DNA of 64,000 bases from Haematococcus lacustris (lineage: Eukaryota; Chlorophyta; Chlorophyceae; Chlamydomonadales; Haematococcaceae), in contig JASKMD010000008.1 in NCBI GenBank assembly GCA_030144725.1, positions 20,709,593 through 20,773,592 of the forward strand, given 5' to 3'. Positions 40,470 to 57,414 of the stretch are shown here, piece by piece. Positions within the stretch are counted from its first letter, which is position 1. Each line of letters opens with the position of its first letter. The notes under the pieces were generated by a model. That model had not been told where the DNA came from and ran no database searches. It saw only the letters and a program-made list of their open reading frames with translations. Made by a program: the position numbers and the translations under genes.

Positions 40470-43319
40470 ACGTCGTCACTGAAGGCAGCACTTCTAGATG
40501 GCTGTCGAGAGCAAGAAGCTCTACGCGAAAAAGTCTACGAGCTCCAGCAGTCGCATGGCAGGGTCGCAGCTGTAAGTGTCATCCTGTACAGTGTACACCC
40601 AGGTCATCTTGGTGTCCAGGGTGTGCAAGCTGTCCAAGGTTTTCTTTGCAGGCGTTAAGAGACAAGCAGAGGGACATCGCTCATTTAGAGGTATGCTCTG
40701 TCCCTGGCTCCCACTGCATATCGACTCATTAACAATCCTAATACAATTTGGCTCTTACCACACATGCAGCTTAAGGTGCAAGAAATGGAGCAACAGCTCT
40801 ATATCATGCGCAAGGAAAGCCAACAAGCAGACGTCTCTCGGTAAGCAACTTAACTGCAATGCATTGCTTAGAGACGTTTGCTGCAGCCTAACAATTGCTG
40901 AAGTGATGTTCATGACTCCAGGCAGCTGACTGCACATGAGCAGGAGCTGAACTACGAGCGGCTACAGCAGGAGCTGGACAGCTGCATTGCACAGCTTCTT
41001 GATGAGCAGGTAACATGCACGCATGTCTTTGGTGCCGTGTGCCGGCTGTCATGACAGGCCTGTGATGTGCGCAGGGACGAGTGGCAGCTTTGAGGCAGCG
41101 TGACGTCAGCCTGCAGGAGAGGGTGGCAGAGTTGTCTGAGCAGCTCAGCATAACCCAGAAACGCCTAACAGAGGCACAGGCAGATGCGGCCAGAGCCGTC
41201 AGCAAGGCCAATGCCTCCCAGCAAGATGCCACCCAGGTCTGTGGTCCCCACGTTCTGCCCAGGGCCACATGGTACTGCCATCATGCACAAGGCTTGCCAC
41301 CCATGCTTTTCCCTGCCGTGGCTACTCCCAGCAGGCAGGGCAGGCAACTGTCAGCAGAAAGGGCAGGGTGGGGCACATGGTGGGGTATTCTACTAGGACA
41401 GCAAATGCTGTTGTTCTTTGCCTCCTACGTTGAGTCGGTCACAACGTTGAGGGATGGTCAGGCCTGCCTCGGCTAACCTCCCAAGGTCAACGGGGGTGAT
41501 AACAAGAGTTGCATGATCATGCTGGCCCGCATTGACAGTGCTTTATACATCTGCTGCTGCAGGCCATTGCTGTGAACGAGCTACACATCTCTGAGCTGCA
41601 GCATCAGGTGCAGCAGATGCGTGACATGGAGCAGCAGCGGCATGAGGAGCACTTATCGCAAGTGGCTGAGCTAACAGCGACCTGTACCAGGCTTCGTCGC
41701 GAGCAAGCCCTGCAAGTGAGGGTCCTGCACTGTGGACCAGCTGCTGGCTGCTGCAGCCTTCCTTGGTGCAGCAGGTAGTTTAAAGATGTGTGGTGTTGAT
41801 CGGGACTGGTGCAGGAGGAAGAGAAGGAGCAGCTGCTGGAATCAGAAAGGCTGAAAATGTCAGCTGAGCTGAGGTCCATGGCTGAAGCCTTGCAGGAGGC
41901 CAGGGTAAGTGGCCTGCAGGCTGTGAGGGCTGCATGCCATTAGATCACTTGCTCAGTGGGACAGCCGTGTCCTCTTTCACAGATACACCCAGCCAGCCTG
42001 CGGTGCATCCACAGTCAATGCTTGAGCCACGTCTAGCTTAGGTTTGTCGCCAGTATGTCATTTGCACGCGCTTATAGCTTCCATTCATGCCATAGTTAAC
42101 CCAGCTGCATTGGAATAAAGGCAGTACTACACACTGCCCATAGACGCAGTGTGATCTGGATGCGGGGCCTGCATGGTTGCATGTTGTGTGCAGTCCGCCC
42201 GGGACCAGGCTCTGGCTCTAGCCCGCCAGGAGGCAGACGCACACCAGAACACCCAGACCACCTTGGGTGTGACACAGCGGCGGCTCAGAGAAGCCAACCT
42301 CAGAGGGGGCACCCAGGTACGACCCTTCTGCCTGCCTGCTGTAGCTGCTGCCACTGCCTTCTTGACCTGCTTAGCATCCTCTTGTGTTGGGCTCCTGGGT
42401 GCAGTCTCCACCCCCCCGGCTGCCCTGGTCCTCTCCTCTCCACCAATCGCCAGCCCCTGCCCCTCGCTCATCATCTACCAGCTTGCACGGTGGGTGAACC
42501 TTGCTCATCTTGCTACTGAACAACCCACACCTCGCATTGGGCCGAAGCTTCTCAAGTGGAACAGGGTGCAGCGGCGGGCCGTGCACGTGGGCCCTCTGCA
42601 GAAAAGCATTTCTCAGCCCACAGGCTATGTTCCAGCTGCAGCTGGAGCTATGTGTTGCCTCATATAGCCGCATCACAGCCAAAGCCTGATTAGCAATAGC
42701 AGCACACATCACCTATGGCCCTACCTATCTCCATATACACAGCCGCTTTGTTAGCCCCCTCGTCCCTCACTAGGGCCTCCATTTTGAGTCCGACCTCCTT
42801 ATGTCTGTGTCCCACATGCCACTCCAACTACCTGTTGCCAGACAATGCAGCGTCGAGCACATGATCAGGGTGCTGGACTGAGACCAATGTGTGTGGCCTC
42901 AGCTTGCATGCATGCTTGTTGTGCCTGCAGGCTTAGAGTCTCCTTATGGGCAACCGCGCCCGTCTTTTAGCCAAGTGCAGGCCGCTCAGGGGGAGTTTGC
43001 AGCTGCGTCTGCCTACTACGCCGCTATGTCGCCCCGCAACAGTATGCCGCTGTCCCCAGCAGTGCATGCCGCGGAAGCGGAGAACCGTCTGCGCGCCTTG
43101 AGCCCGGGACTGAGGGCGTCGCCCCTCCCCCGGACATCGCCGTCGCTGTCTCCTGCGCAGTCAAGGCAGACGAGCCTGTACAGTCAAGAAGATAACCGCC
43201 TCTGGTCGAGTGCGGCTTACCCTGAAACGCCTCGTCAGCGCATTGCGGCCGCGGTAGCGCGAGTTGGGCAGGCAGTGTCTCCCCGGCCCCTTTCTTCCGT
43301 GGGCCGATCCTGGCATTGA
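40470..43319 (+). CDS. Coiled-coil protein with Ser/Pro-rich C-terminus
   Basis: Exons 40470-40571, 40652-40690, 40770-40840, 40922-41009, 41075-41236, 41563-41715, 41815-41904 and 42194-42316 join in frame and encode almost continuous heptad-like helix, such as LREKVYELQQSHGRV, LQQELDSCIAQLLDEQ and LQERVAELSEQLSITQKRL. The last exon begins near 42932 and encodes a Ser/Pro-rich tail with many SP sites (MSPRNSMPLSP, RTSPSLSPAQS), ending GRSWH at 43319. The join between 42316 and the last exon is not solved: phases do not match directly, so an exon is missing. The start codon is also unresolved. No catalytic domain is seen. A centrosomal, basal-body or cytoskeletal scaffold is possible, but that is a guess from architecture. 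Confidence 0.7.
42755..42795 (-). repeat. Short copy of the Fanzor-tail end motif
   Basis: ccccctcgtccctcactagg and the next bases match the outer ends at 56481, 60448 and (inverted) 63482. It lies in an intron region of the coiled-coil gene. Confidence 0.7.
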
Positions 43320-43646
43320 TAGAACACTGGCATCAAGAGCATTCCAGTTGTAGTTAGTTGGGCACAGCTTTGTCGTGCAGTTTGTGGTACAGCTTGCAGA
43401 GCGCCTGTTACACCGACAGTGACCCTACCCTGCATAATACCTTCACTATGGCATTGCGCTTTAATGGGCAAGCTCCATTACCTACACCTCCACCTTTTGT
43501 GTACTAGTTAGCACATTCCCAGTCATGTTTGTCACCAAACTTTGTGTCACAACTTTTTGAAACAAATAGTATTTGTCCGCGGTCCTGCTGCTGACTTGCT
43601 TATCGTAACTAATTGCTGCTTTGTTGTCGTTTGAACCTCGCCCAAC
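43320..43646. other. Intergenic, coiled-coil gene 3' end to PP2C-like start
   Basis: No repeats or genes seen. It must hold the terminator of one gene and the promoter of the next. Confidence 0.5.
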
Positions 43647-46600
43647 ATGTCCAACATGCTTACGGACATGCCTCTTCGACGTAGTGTCTCGAGCATTCCC
43701 GCCGAGTCTCAAGCGTGCCCAGTTGACTTACAGCGCATTTCCGACGCGCATGCGCTAACGAGTAGGACGCCAGGCCGACGCAGGGCATCCTTTATCCTCT
43801 CCCCTCGAATATCCAACGATGGGGGGTCTACCGAGTGCCACCACAAGGCAAGGCGCAGATGGCTTTTCAGGGGCGGCCTGCACATCTCCCACCCTTCCCT
43901 AGCTGCTCCCTCTCTGTTCTTCTGGGGCGATGCAGACACCCTCATGAAGACTTACTCAGGCATCTCTCCCACCCACTCCTATAGACCATGCGCAACCTTG
44001 TCTGAACCCTTGCTTGGGTCAATGCTCCCTGCTGCTCTCCTGCTGCTGCCACTGCAGTGCGCCGTACTTCGCACACTGGATGTGGGCTCACATTCTGACC
44101 CTGGAAACCGCTATGCTGGGCAGAACCAAGATTTCTTAGTGGGTGTGGTTTGGTTTCTCCCCACCTGCTAGCCAGGGAGAGTTGGTTAGGCCATGTTTGG
44201 CTTAGCCAGCCTCCGGATACGCTGTGTGCGTGACCATGCCCCTGAGGCTGTGGGTGCATACCCCTTGTGCTGCTGGCTCACCCCTGAGGGCTGACTGGAC
44301 ATGCATGTGGCATGGCAGACATGCACAAAAGAAGGGTGTGCAACTTCAACATGATACACCCTATCATGCCACAGCTACAGATTGGCAAGCACAGGCTGTG
44401 TCCTCCTGAACATTAGTGCACTTGCAGACATGTCTGCAGGTGGTCACAGAGATGTACAACGCAGGTGAAATCCCTCGAGATGGCGAGCAAACCTACATCC
44501 TTGCTGTCTGTGACGGTGCGAAACATGCAACCACATGCGCAGCCTTGCATGGGCCTTTGGCAGCAGCCGTGCGGCACACCTACAACACACCTCACACTTC
44601 AAGCCCCTGTCAAGCATGGGCGGCCCCTTACATGACACCGTTATGTGGCAACCATGTGCACCGCATACCGCAGGTCATGGCTTATTGGGGGACAAGTCGG
44701 CCTGCTATGCGGGTGCGTGGCAGATGATGCCTGATGCATTATACCTGACACCTGATGCCTCCTTTGCACCGACTGCGTTGCTTTGCTACGTACCACTGTG
44801 GGTGCCTGCCACCTGCACTGCTGCCTAGCGACAAGGGGGGGGGGGGGTGTAGCGAGGTGTTGGCCTCATCATCACTCAAGCAGCCACTGCACCAGTACCC
44901 CAGCCACCTCCAAGACCGCACGTGCATGGGATGCACCCGGGCAGGAATACCTAACACATTTATATACAAGTCAGGTGTCACGTCAGGCAAACATATCTCA
45001 TTTAACAAGGAACACCATGGTTAATTGTGGGTTATCGCACTCAGCTCCAATCGATCGTCACGTTAGGTCAAGTGTTGAAGGTCTCGAGGCTGACTGCATT
45101 GCCACCCACCTGCATGTCCAGCTGCTCATCAGCTACACTGTCTTGATGCAGGCAAGGCCTTGGCGCGCAACCTGCTGACCAGCAGTCTGAGAAACAAGCA
45201 CATTGGGCGCATGGCCCCCCAGGACGTCATGGAGGCTGTAAAGGTGGGCAGGGAGTGACCTGGGCAATCAGCTGCACTGCAGAGTGGGGATGGTCTTGAG
45301 GTCAGGTGGTTAGGTGGTTATGCACAGAGTCTGAGGAGGCAGGACATGCCGCTCTGCCTTCAAACCATTGAGTGCAGTGCTGTAGATAAGGTAGTGATAT
45401 ATATCTATATATAGTATAACATATCAACAAGTGTAATACCAAACCATGAAGGAGGTTACCCGCAGACCAACACGTTGGTAGGAGATGTCTTGTGAGTAAG
45501 CGAGTCTTGCATTTGCACTATATAGTTACCTGTGTGATGGAAGCATAAGCCACCACCTCACCATGGCATCCTGACGGCCAAGCCAGCTTTTAGGCATGTG
45601 CCTGCAACATGCAAGATGACAGACCAGGCGCACACTGGGATGCAGCTTCCACGCAGCTTCCCAGCCTCTGCTCACGCCAGTCATCCCTTTAGGCCGCCTG
45701 CCAGCCATCAGTCAGCTTGAGCTAAGCTGTCGGCCCCTGCCCTGCACACACCGCCAGGCAGCCTTCGCCAAGGCCAGCCAGGCTGCAAACGCGGTGTACA
45801 GCCTGCCACCCAAGACAGTGGACTACCTGGCTAGCCCAGGCAGCCGCTGCCTCGTGCAGTACACGCTGCAGGACAGCCAGGCCAGCGTCAAGCACTACCG
45901 CACCGCCAAGGTGAGGTTGGACGGGGTGTGCACACTTCTTGGCCAATGACTTGATGCAGCTTCGCCGCAACTATCATCATGCAAAAGTTCTCCATGTCGA
46001 CAAGTTGCATGGGGGCATGTGGAGAACGATGCAGCTGAGCGTGTGGCCCTCACAGCTCCCTACCTTGCCAGCTCCTGGTTAGGAAGGGTAGGTAGGTCAG
46101 GTTTAGAGTTTGGGCTAGGGTTAGGGCCTGGGCAGCCTGAGCCAGCTGCTGCGCAGCAACGGGTTGGCCGGGTTACACCAAGGAAGGGAGCGACCTGGGC
46201 GCTGGGCTGCCGTCGCGCCCTGCCTCTCATCACGCACCCCTGACTCTCACCATGCCGCTGTGCCTGTGCCTGTGGCTGCACCCTGGCTCAGGGTCATGAG
46301 AAGCTGCTGGAGTGCGGCACCACAGCCACCACAGTAGTGCTGCAGGGTGGGGTGCTCTGTCTGGCCAACGTGGGGGACAGCTTGGCTGTGTTGGGGGTGG
46401 ACCAGGGCCCGGGCCAGGGCTTCAGCGGCCACTTCATCACCTGCCGCCACTTTGGGCTCAACCCTGATGAGGCAGAGCGGATCAGGCGGCAACATGCCGC
46501 CACCACAGAGGTGCTGGAGGTGAGGGCGGTGTGGCGGGCATGGCTGCATGGCGCAGGACCAACACCCCTCCTCATGGCCACCCTTAACTGCGGCAAACTC

Positions 46601-48188
46601 CATGCCCGTGGCACGCTCCATTCCTACATGGCCACTGGGCTCCCTGTCAAAACTAGCAGGTTGACGTTTGACTGTCTTAGCTCATCCTGCTTAGCTGTTG
46701 GCAGCAGCCTGCAGCACCACGCTGGTCATTGTGGAGTGTGGTGGGAGGACATGGGGGGCCTACAAAGACATGGTGGTAGTGGTGGGAGGACATGGGGGGC
46801 CCTTGGCTAGATTACATGGCCACAAGGGTACCACAGCCGTGTGGCCATGGTGCCACAGCCTTGGTTCACCACCAGGTACCACAAGGCATATGGGCTGGCC
46901 ACAAGGTCACAGTGCTGACTCAGGATGAGCCTCCAGGACAGTGTTGTGTTCGCTCAACACACAGCGTTCGCTATAATGCCATGTTTTAGAGGTCGCTTTG
47001 TGCTTTTAAATGGTCGCTTTGCGAGCTGCACTATCGCGCATCGCGCAATAACCGCGATGGGGTTTACCAAAGGATCCAAGGGGATGCACCTATGCCATGT
47101 CACTTTCAGCTATAAATCATGCATCAGGGCAAAACGAAAAAACAACACTGCTCCAGGATGGCTCCTGCTGTTGCAGGACGGCTACGTGCGGGTGGTGGAG
47201 GGGCAGTGGGCCGGATACGAGCTCGCTGTAACCCGAGCCTTGGGGCACCTCCACATGGCCCAGGTGATGAGGCGACTGCCTGGACAGCAGCTGCAGCTCT
47301 GTAACACAAGCAGCCTGCCTTCCTCCTCCTGCGCTACCATGCGTGGCCATGCGCTACCATGGCACACCATGCACCACCTTCTGGGGACTTTCAACCCACT
47401 CTACCCTCACCCACTCTGCCCTGACCTGACCTGACCACCCTTACCCACTCTGCCCTGACTGCCCTCACTCTGCCCTGACCTGACATACACCGCCCTGCCT
47501 GGCTTAACCCAGGCCCGGCCTGCCCTGTCTTGTGCTGTGCTGCCTGCAGTATGGCATCATAGACACACCTTTCGTGACACTGCTGCGCCTGACCCATGTC
47601 AACCCATGCCTGGTGAGGGCTGACCTGCGGAACACTGTGGGACCCTGCCTGCCCTGCCTGGCCCTGCCCTGCCTGCTTGCCCTGCCTGCCTGCCCTGCCT
47701 GGCCAAGCGCATGGGGTCACGTAGCAAGCAACAGCTGCTCCACAATGCCTGAGTTGGGCATGCAGGCAGCAGTGCTCAGCCAACGCAGCCTGTTCCTGGT
47801 GCAGTGATGCTGATGACGCTCATGGTGGTGGTGGTGACTAGGAGGGTGATGATGAAGGTACTTCAGCATTTGGAGTAGTGTAGTTCATCGTCAGTGCGCC
47901 ACACGTCTTACTGCAACCAGAACAGTGTGCTGGAAATTGCCCATGCAGATCCTGGCATCCGACGGCGTGTGGGACATGGTAGGCCCTGACGAGGCCGTGG
48001 CCCATGTGATGGCCAGCCTGGCCCAGGGGCTGAGTGCAGGCGAGGCCGCCAAAGCCTTGGTGCAGCTGGCGGTCAGCAGGGGCTTAGCCTCCCCAGATGG
48101 CCGGCAGGACAACACCAGCGCCATAGTGGTCAGCTTGGTCGACCGGCTGCCCATCCCTGAGGAGGCTGGGGAAGCTGAGGCAGTGTGA
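43647..48188 (+). CDS. Divergent PP2C-like protein phosphatase
   Basis: ATG at 43647 opens a basic N-terminal exon (MSNMLTDMPLRRSVS) to about 43826. Further exons: about 44428 or 44440 to 44515, 45152-45243, 45758-45910, 46292-46519, 47177-47263, 47550-47612 and 47949-48188; from 44515 on the phases agree. PP2C motifs follow in order: YILAVCDG, CGTTATTVVLQGGVLCLANVGDS, LNPDEAERI, LAVTRALGHLHMAQ, ILASDGVWDMV and DNTSAIVVSL. PP2C enzymes are metal-dependent Ser/Thr phosphatases. As spliced, the first metal motif reads CDGKALARN in place of DGHGG, so either a small exon was missed or the enzyme lacks it. The exon 1/2 junction is unresolved and falls at a dispersed repeat. Confidence 0.78.
43827..44062. 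repeat. Dispersed repeat, copy 2
   Basis: Matches 29984-30310 without its central extra 90 bp. It begins at the very end of the first PP2C exon (gggggtctaccgagtgccac), so the insertion may define or disrupt that splice site. Confidence 0.8.
44185..44260. repeat. Short dispersed repeat, also at 48425-48490
   Basis: Both places share gatacgctgtgtgcgtgacc and the following bases up to gaggctgtg, preceded by gccagcctc. No coding role seen. Confidence 0.7.
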
Positions 48189-48859
48189 CCAGGGTGTGAC
48201 AGCAATGGCCTAGGTGATTTCAAGACCAGGATGCCCATCGCCAAACCCCTCAGGCCTGGGCATGTCCTGCCCCCAGCCCCCTTGCAGCCTACCAGCCATG
48301 CAGAGCGGCGGCCACCCGCCCGTTGCCTGCTCCACCTACACCACCCCACCCAGCTGCCTCCCACACCCACCCCTCTCACCCTTGTTTAGGGCCACTTGGG
48401 CCATTCCACGGTGGGCCACTCCACGCTCCACCTGGCTCAGCCAGCCTCTGGATACGCTGTGTGCGTGACCATGCCCCTGAGGCTGTGAGTGCCTAGAGGG
48501 GTCGACTAGATGCTTTGGCATAGCGTACATTGTACACACGGCACACACCTGCAGCCTGCTCCCACAGTGGTGGATGAGCTCACATGCACTGGCTTACAAT
48601 GTCACACTGCAGCACTCACACGGCAGCCTGGCAGTGCCATGGCATTTATTGAAGTCGTCCGCTCAATACCAGCATGAGCAGAGCATGAATAGAACGACAC
48701 GAACAACACAAGCTTAGAGCCACCCAATAAACCAGCGTTTTATTAGTTTGGACTGGACCCCTGAGACCTTGATTCATGACATCGTTGCAGTTCAGCGGTT
48801 ATTTTGCACCATCATGCACATCACAGTTTCATTACATCATCACTTGGTTGTCAGCCACT

Positions 48860-49040
48860 CAATCACACAACATACCTAGGAGCACGGTCCAGACCAACAA
48901 TGGTGACATGCACTCGTTTTGAGCCCGTGTGCACCTCCGAACCTCTAGAGGGGGAGGGCAGCCAAGCAGCCTAATGGCTGACAGTTGGAGCAATGGAAAA
49001 GCTATTGAGTACGCGCTCATTCCTGATTGCCAGGCTGCAG
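48860..49040 (+). repeat. Decayed LINE 3' tail
   Basis: Contains the diverged tail gagggggagggcagccaagc and taatggctgacag, matching the end of the LINE at 24848-24890, preceded by bases like its last codons (acaatggtgacatgcac, gagcccgtgtgcacc). Confidence 0.7.
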
Positions 49041-49099
49041 GTTGGTATAGGCTAGTCACAATGGTGGCTGCTGGGCCTTGCTCTTCAGGAACCTGGGCC

Positions 49100-50045
49100 T
49101 TGAACTGGTGCAGAACTGGTGCATGTGCGCCTACCACCACTACTGCCTGACCCCTGTGACAGGGCTATATAGCCTAGAGTTGGCAGGGACTGGACCCTGT
49201 CTGTCTAGGGTGGACCCTTGCTTTAGTAGGCAAGTCCTGGTAGGTCGCCAACGTCAGGGCTATTCAGAACAACGATGGTGACTTGCATGCCTTCGTTTGT
49301 TTCTTGTTTTTTAACCCATGTGCGCCTGTGTCTATGCGCCTAGCGTTGAGCTGCGTTGCTGAGGTCACCATACCTCGAGAGGGAGAAGGCAGCCAAGCAG
49401 CTTAACGGCTGATGGTTTAAGCGGTGAAAATCCGTTATCAGGATGCAGGGCTCACGTATCTCGAAGGTCACGCTCAGACCTGGTGGCCAGGTTGCATGAT
49501 GCTATGCTGGGCTGGTCACAATCTTGGCTGCTGGGCCTTGCCCTTGCGCAACCCGGGTATTCACCTGGTGTAGAGGTGCGTGACGAGGCTAGCATGGCTG
49601 ACATTGCGGCATTGCGGAGCAGCTGGGTATCACGCTCAGCAACGCAGGCGTTCGTCAGGGATGGTGGCACCTCGTGTCAGGATGCCTGGCATCATCACAT
49701 ACTGGTGGACCAGCAAGCACCACATGACTGGCCGCCCAAGACTTTGCCAGGGGTACCTAAACAGGTGACCGAGACCAGCTGAAGGGTGTGTTGAGGAGAT
49801 CAAGGTCAGGGTTGTCTGTCATCCACGTTGGCATGCATTGTCACCCACAGTAGTCGGTAGGCCGGCAGCAGCCATGGCACCTGGTGCACAAGTAGAATGA
49901 TGCCCATGCACATTCCATCCCCTTCAAGATAGGTAATGCTAGGCATGTGGCCCCATAGCACCGGCTCTTCTAAGTCCCCATGTCCCCTGCCCTGGCAGAG
50001 AGCACGCTGCCCATGAGCTCGGGGTCACCGTTCCACCAAAACAGT
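49100..50045 (+). repeat. Composite repeat block, copy 1 (pairs with 61500-62365)
   Basis: Long shared stretches with 61500-62365, including cctgacccctgtgacagggc, ggtggacccttgctttagta, a second LINE tail (49370-49435), and a conserved segment whose plus frame reads EASMADIAALRSSWVSRSAT in both copies. The homology ends near the block cccatgagctcggggtcacc at about 50010. The shared frame ends at 49782 and could be the remnant of a transposon protein; I do not recognise it. Confidence 0.8.
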
Positions 50046-50348
50046 CTCGATATATGGTTGGGCGGCCCAGTACTGGTTTGTCTCACCGATGGCGTGGGGA
50101 GGGCAATCTCAAGGCATGACCAAATGTGAGAGAAAACAGCACCCCCAAAGAGCCGCCAAATCATTCGAGCTGCCCAGCTTGTAGGCTTGTACTGCTGCAC
50201 AGCTTGTCTGAAACCTCGTTGAGCAGCGTGATGTAGTCATGCCTGTTCACCGCTGTCAGCTGTCATCTGGTTTGGGCATTAGCTGTTCACACCTAGGTTA
50301 GGGGCCTGTCCTAAGCCAAACACGCATTCCAATGAGACGTGCCTGCCC

Positions 50349-55774
<5,426 letters not shown>

Positions 55775-56480
55775 TAACACAGTGTGAGATTGATAGGGAG
55801 GTGAGGGGTGGGGCTTGTTTGAACTGTGCCAGTGGAGTGGCATGGCAAGGTCCCTTTACTTGCCTGACTGGTCAGTAAGGGCAATCTGCCGCGAGCGGGA
55901 GCCAGGGGCAGCACGGCAGCCAGGGGCAGAAGGCGATCAAGGATCAGCGGTGGGCAGGCGACTGGTCAAGTGTCAGCGATTGCAACCAAGTCGCAGTAGC
56001 CCAGCTGAGCTTGGCTTTGCATGGCCCGCCCGCCCGCCCGCCCTGCGACAATAGATCCAAATTAGTTACAGCTGCAACGGCGGTCTTTAATCAGCCTTTC
56101 ACGGAGCCACTGAAGCACAGTGGCCAGCGTGCCTCGCCATGCAGCTGCAAAGGTTTCTGTTACAAACGCCAGCTAAGGCGGAAGCAACTGGGCAATGTCG
56201 AAATTGTGGTCAGTGCTGCAGTAGAGCTGGAGTTGCGGCTCCTGTCAGGAATGTTTGAAAAGGAGACCGCCAGCTGACCATTGTGAGAGACAGTTGCACT
56301 GTGGAAAATGGCTGTGAGGGCATGGGCGTGATAGCAACAAGTTGTTTCATGCTTGGACATACGCCGGCAGTATGCTAATAAGATAAGATTAGGCTACGGA
56401 GTAGGACAAGGGGTGTTGCAGCTAGGGGATAGTAGGGCAGGGGGTGGCAAAGCCAAGGTTAGGTAGGTTTGGAACATCAG
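55775..56480. other. Region between nuclease-like gene and Fanzor B tail
   Basis: It contains a short CCCG run (56028-56043) and an 88-codon plus frame (56011-56277) without recognisable domains. No supported gene. Confidence 0.4.
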
Positions 56481-56726
56481 CCCCCTTGTCCCTCACTAGG
56501 GCCTCCAAATGAGCCCTACTAGTACCTACTAGCAGCCACTAGCAGCCACCAACTAGATCCGACTCAAACAGTGTCATTGGGCTGTGTGGAGTAAACCCAG
56601 TGCACATGGCACATGAGCCGCCTACCACCTACACTATTGCCTGACCACGAGGGCAATGTGTAGAGTTGGCATGACAAAACATGCACTAATTGTAAGCTGA
56701 TGACAGCTCAACAAAGGGGGCACACA
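56481..56726 (-). other. Conserved 3' tail of Fanzor copy B (candidate right end / guide-RNA region)
   Basis: Read on the minus strand from the TAG of copy B, this noncoding stretch matches the tail of copy C for about 110 bp (tgtgtgcccc, gagctgtcatcagcttac, gtcaggcaatagtgtaggtg). It matches again at its outer end, aggccctagtgagggacaag followed by ggggct. TnpB and Fanzor guide RNAs come from this position in known systems; that role here is inference. Confidence 0.5.
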
Positions 56727-57349
56727 CTACTGTGCCTCAGCAGGCTGCTGCTGCTGCTCCTGGGCCTTGGGGGGCTTGTCTCGCACCCGCTTGTAGCCCA
56801 GGCCAGGGTACTCCTTGCCCTTGGCTGGCAGAGCTCCCTGCTCTGGCCAGTAGCACAGCTCCAGCGGGCGCCACCTGCTCTCCCCAATGCGCTGCATGTT
56901 CAGCGCTGCATTGCAGTCCCTGTCCAGCCACCTGCCTGGCTGTGGTGCTGGCTTGGCTTTGGCAGCCTTGCCCTTGCCCTTGGTGGGCTCAGCTGCCGGC
57001 TTGCTGCGCTTGGCTGGCGGGGGAGTGCTGGGCCCTGGCTCTGAGGCTGCTGGCTGTGTGGCTGCCTGGCTGCTGCGTGGGGCCTGTGGGGGCTTGCGGG
57101 GGGCCACTACCGGGCACCACATCAGGCCCCGCACTGGCTGGCCACGCTCCTGGCTCCAGGCTGGGCGGAGCAGGCGGTGTTCCACCTGCCCTGCTGGGGG
57201 CTTCCAGCCTGCAGGCCTGGTGGTACTGAGTTTGTCCAGCTCCTCCTCACAGGGCTGCTGGCCATTCACTGCTGAGCTGACCCGGCTGGTGCGGTGCTCA
57301 TCCACAAGCACCACCCAGCCTCGCCGCTGGCCTGCTCCCCTAGGCCTGG
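56727..57349 (-). pseudogene. Fanzor copy B, 5'-truncated but open from RuvC-II to the end
   Basis: An open frame of about 205 codons. It enters just before RuvC-II (VVLVDEHRTSRVSS, Glu codon 57297-57299), runs through a linker rich in Pro, Ala, Lys and Ser where other TnpB proteins have a zinc finger (one GLMWCP remains), and reaches RuvC-III RWLDRDCNAALNMQRIGES (Asp codon 56916-56918). It ends PAEAQ-TAG at 56727. At 57349 homology stops abruptly against GGTCCAGGTC-type filler next to another gene's 3' end, so RuvC-I and the recognition lobe are missing. It cannot make a complete nuclease alone, but is the best record of the C-terminal half of this subfamily. Confidence 0.8.
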
Positions 57350-57414
57350 TCCAGGTCAGGTCTAGGTCAGGTCAGGTCTGGTCCAGGTCCAAGTCCAGGG
57401 TCTAGTCACCACCG

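Noticed and set aside
40577..42474. Minus-strand frames over the coiled-coil gene
   Set aside because: Shadows of the spliced plus-strand exons; no independent splice or domain support.
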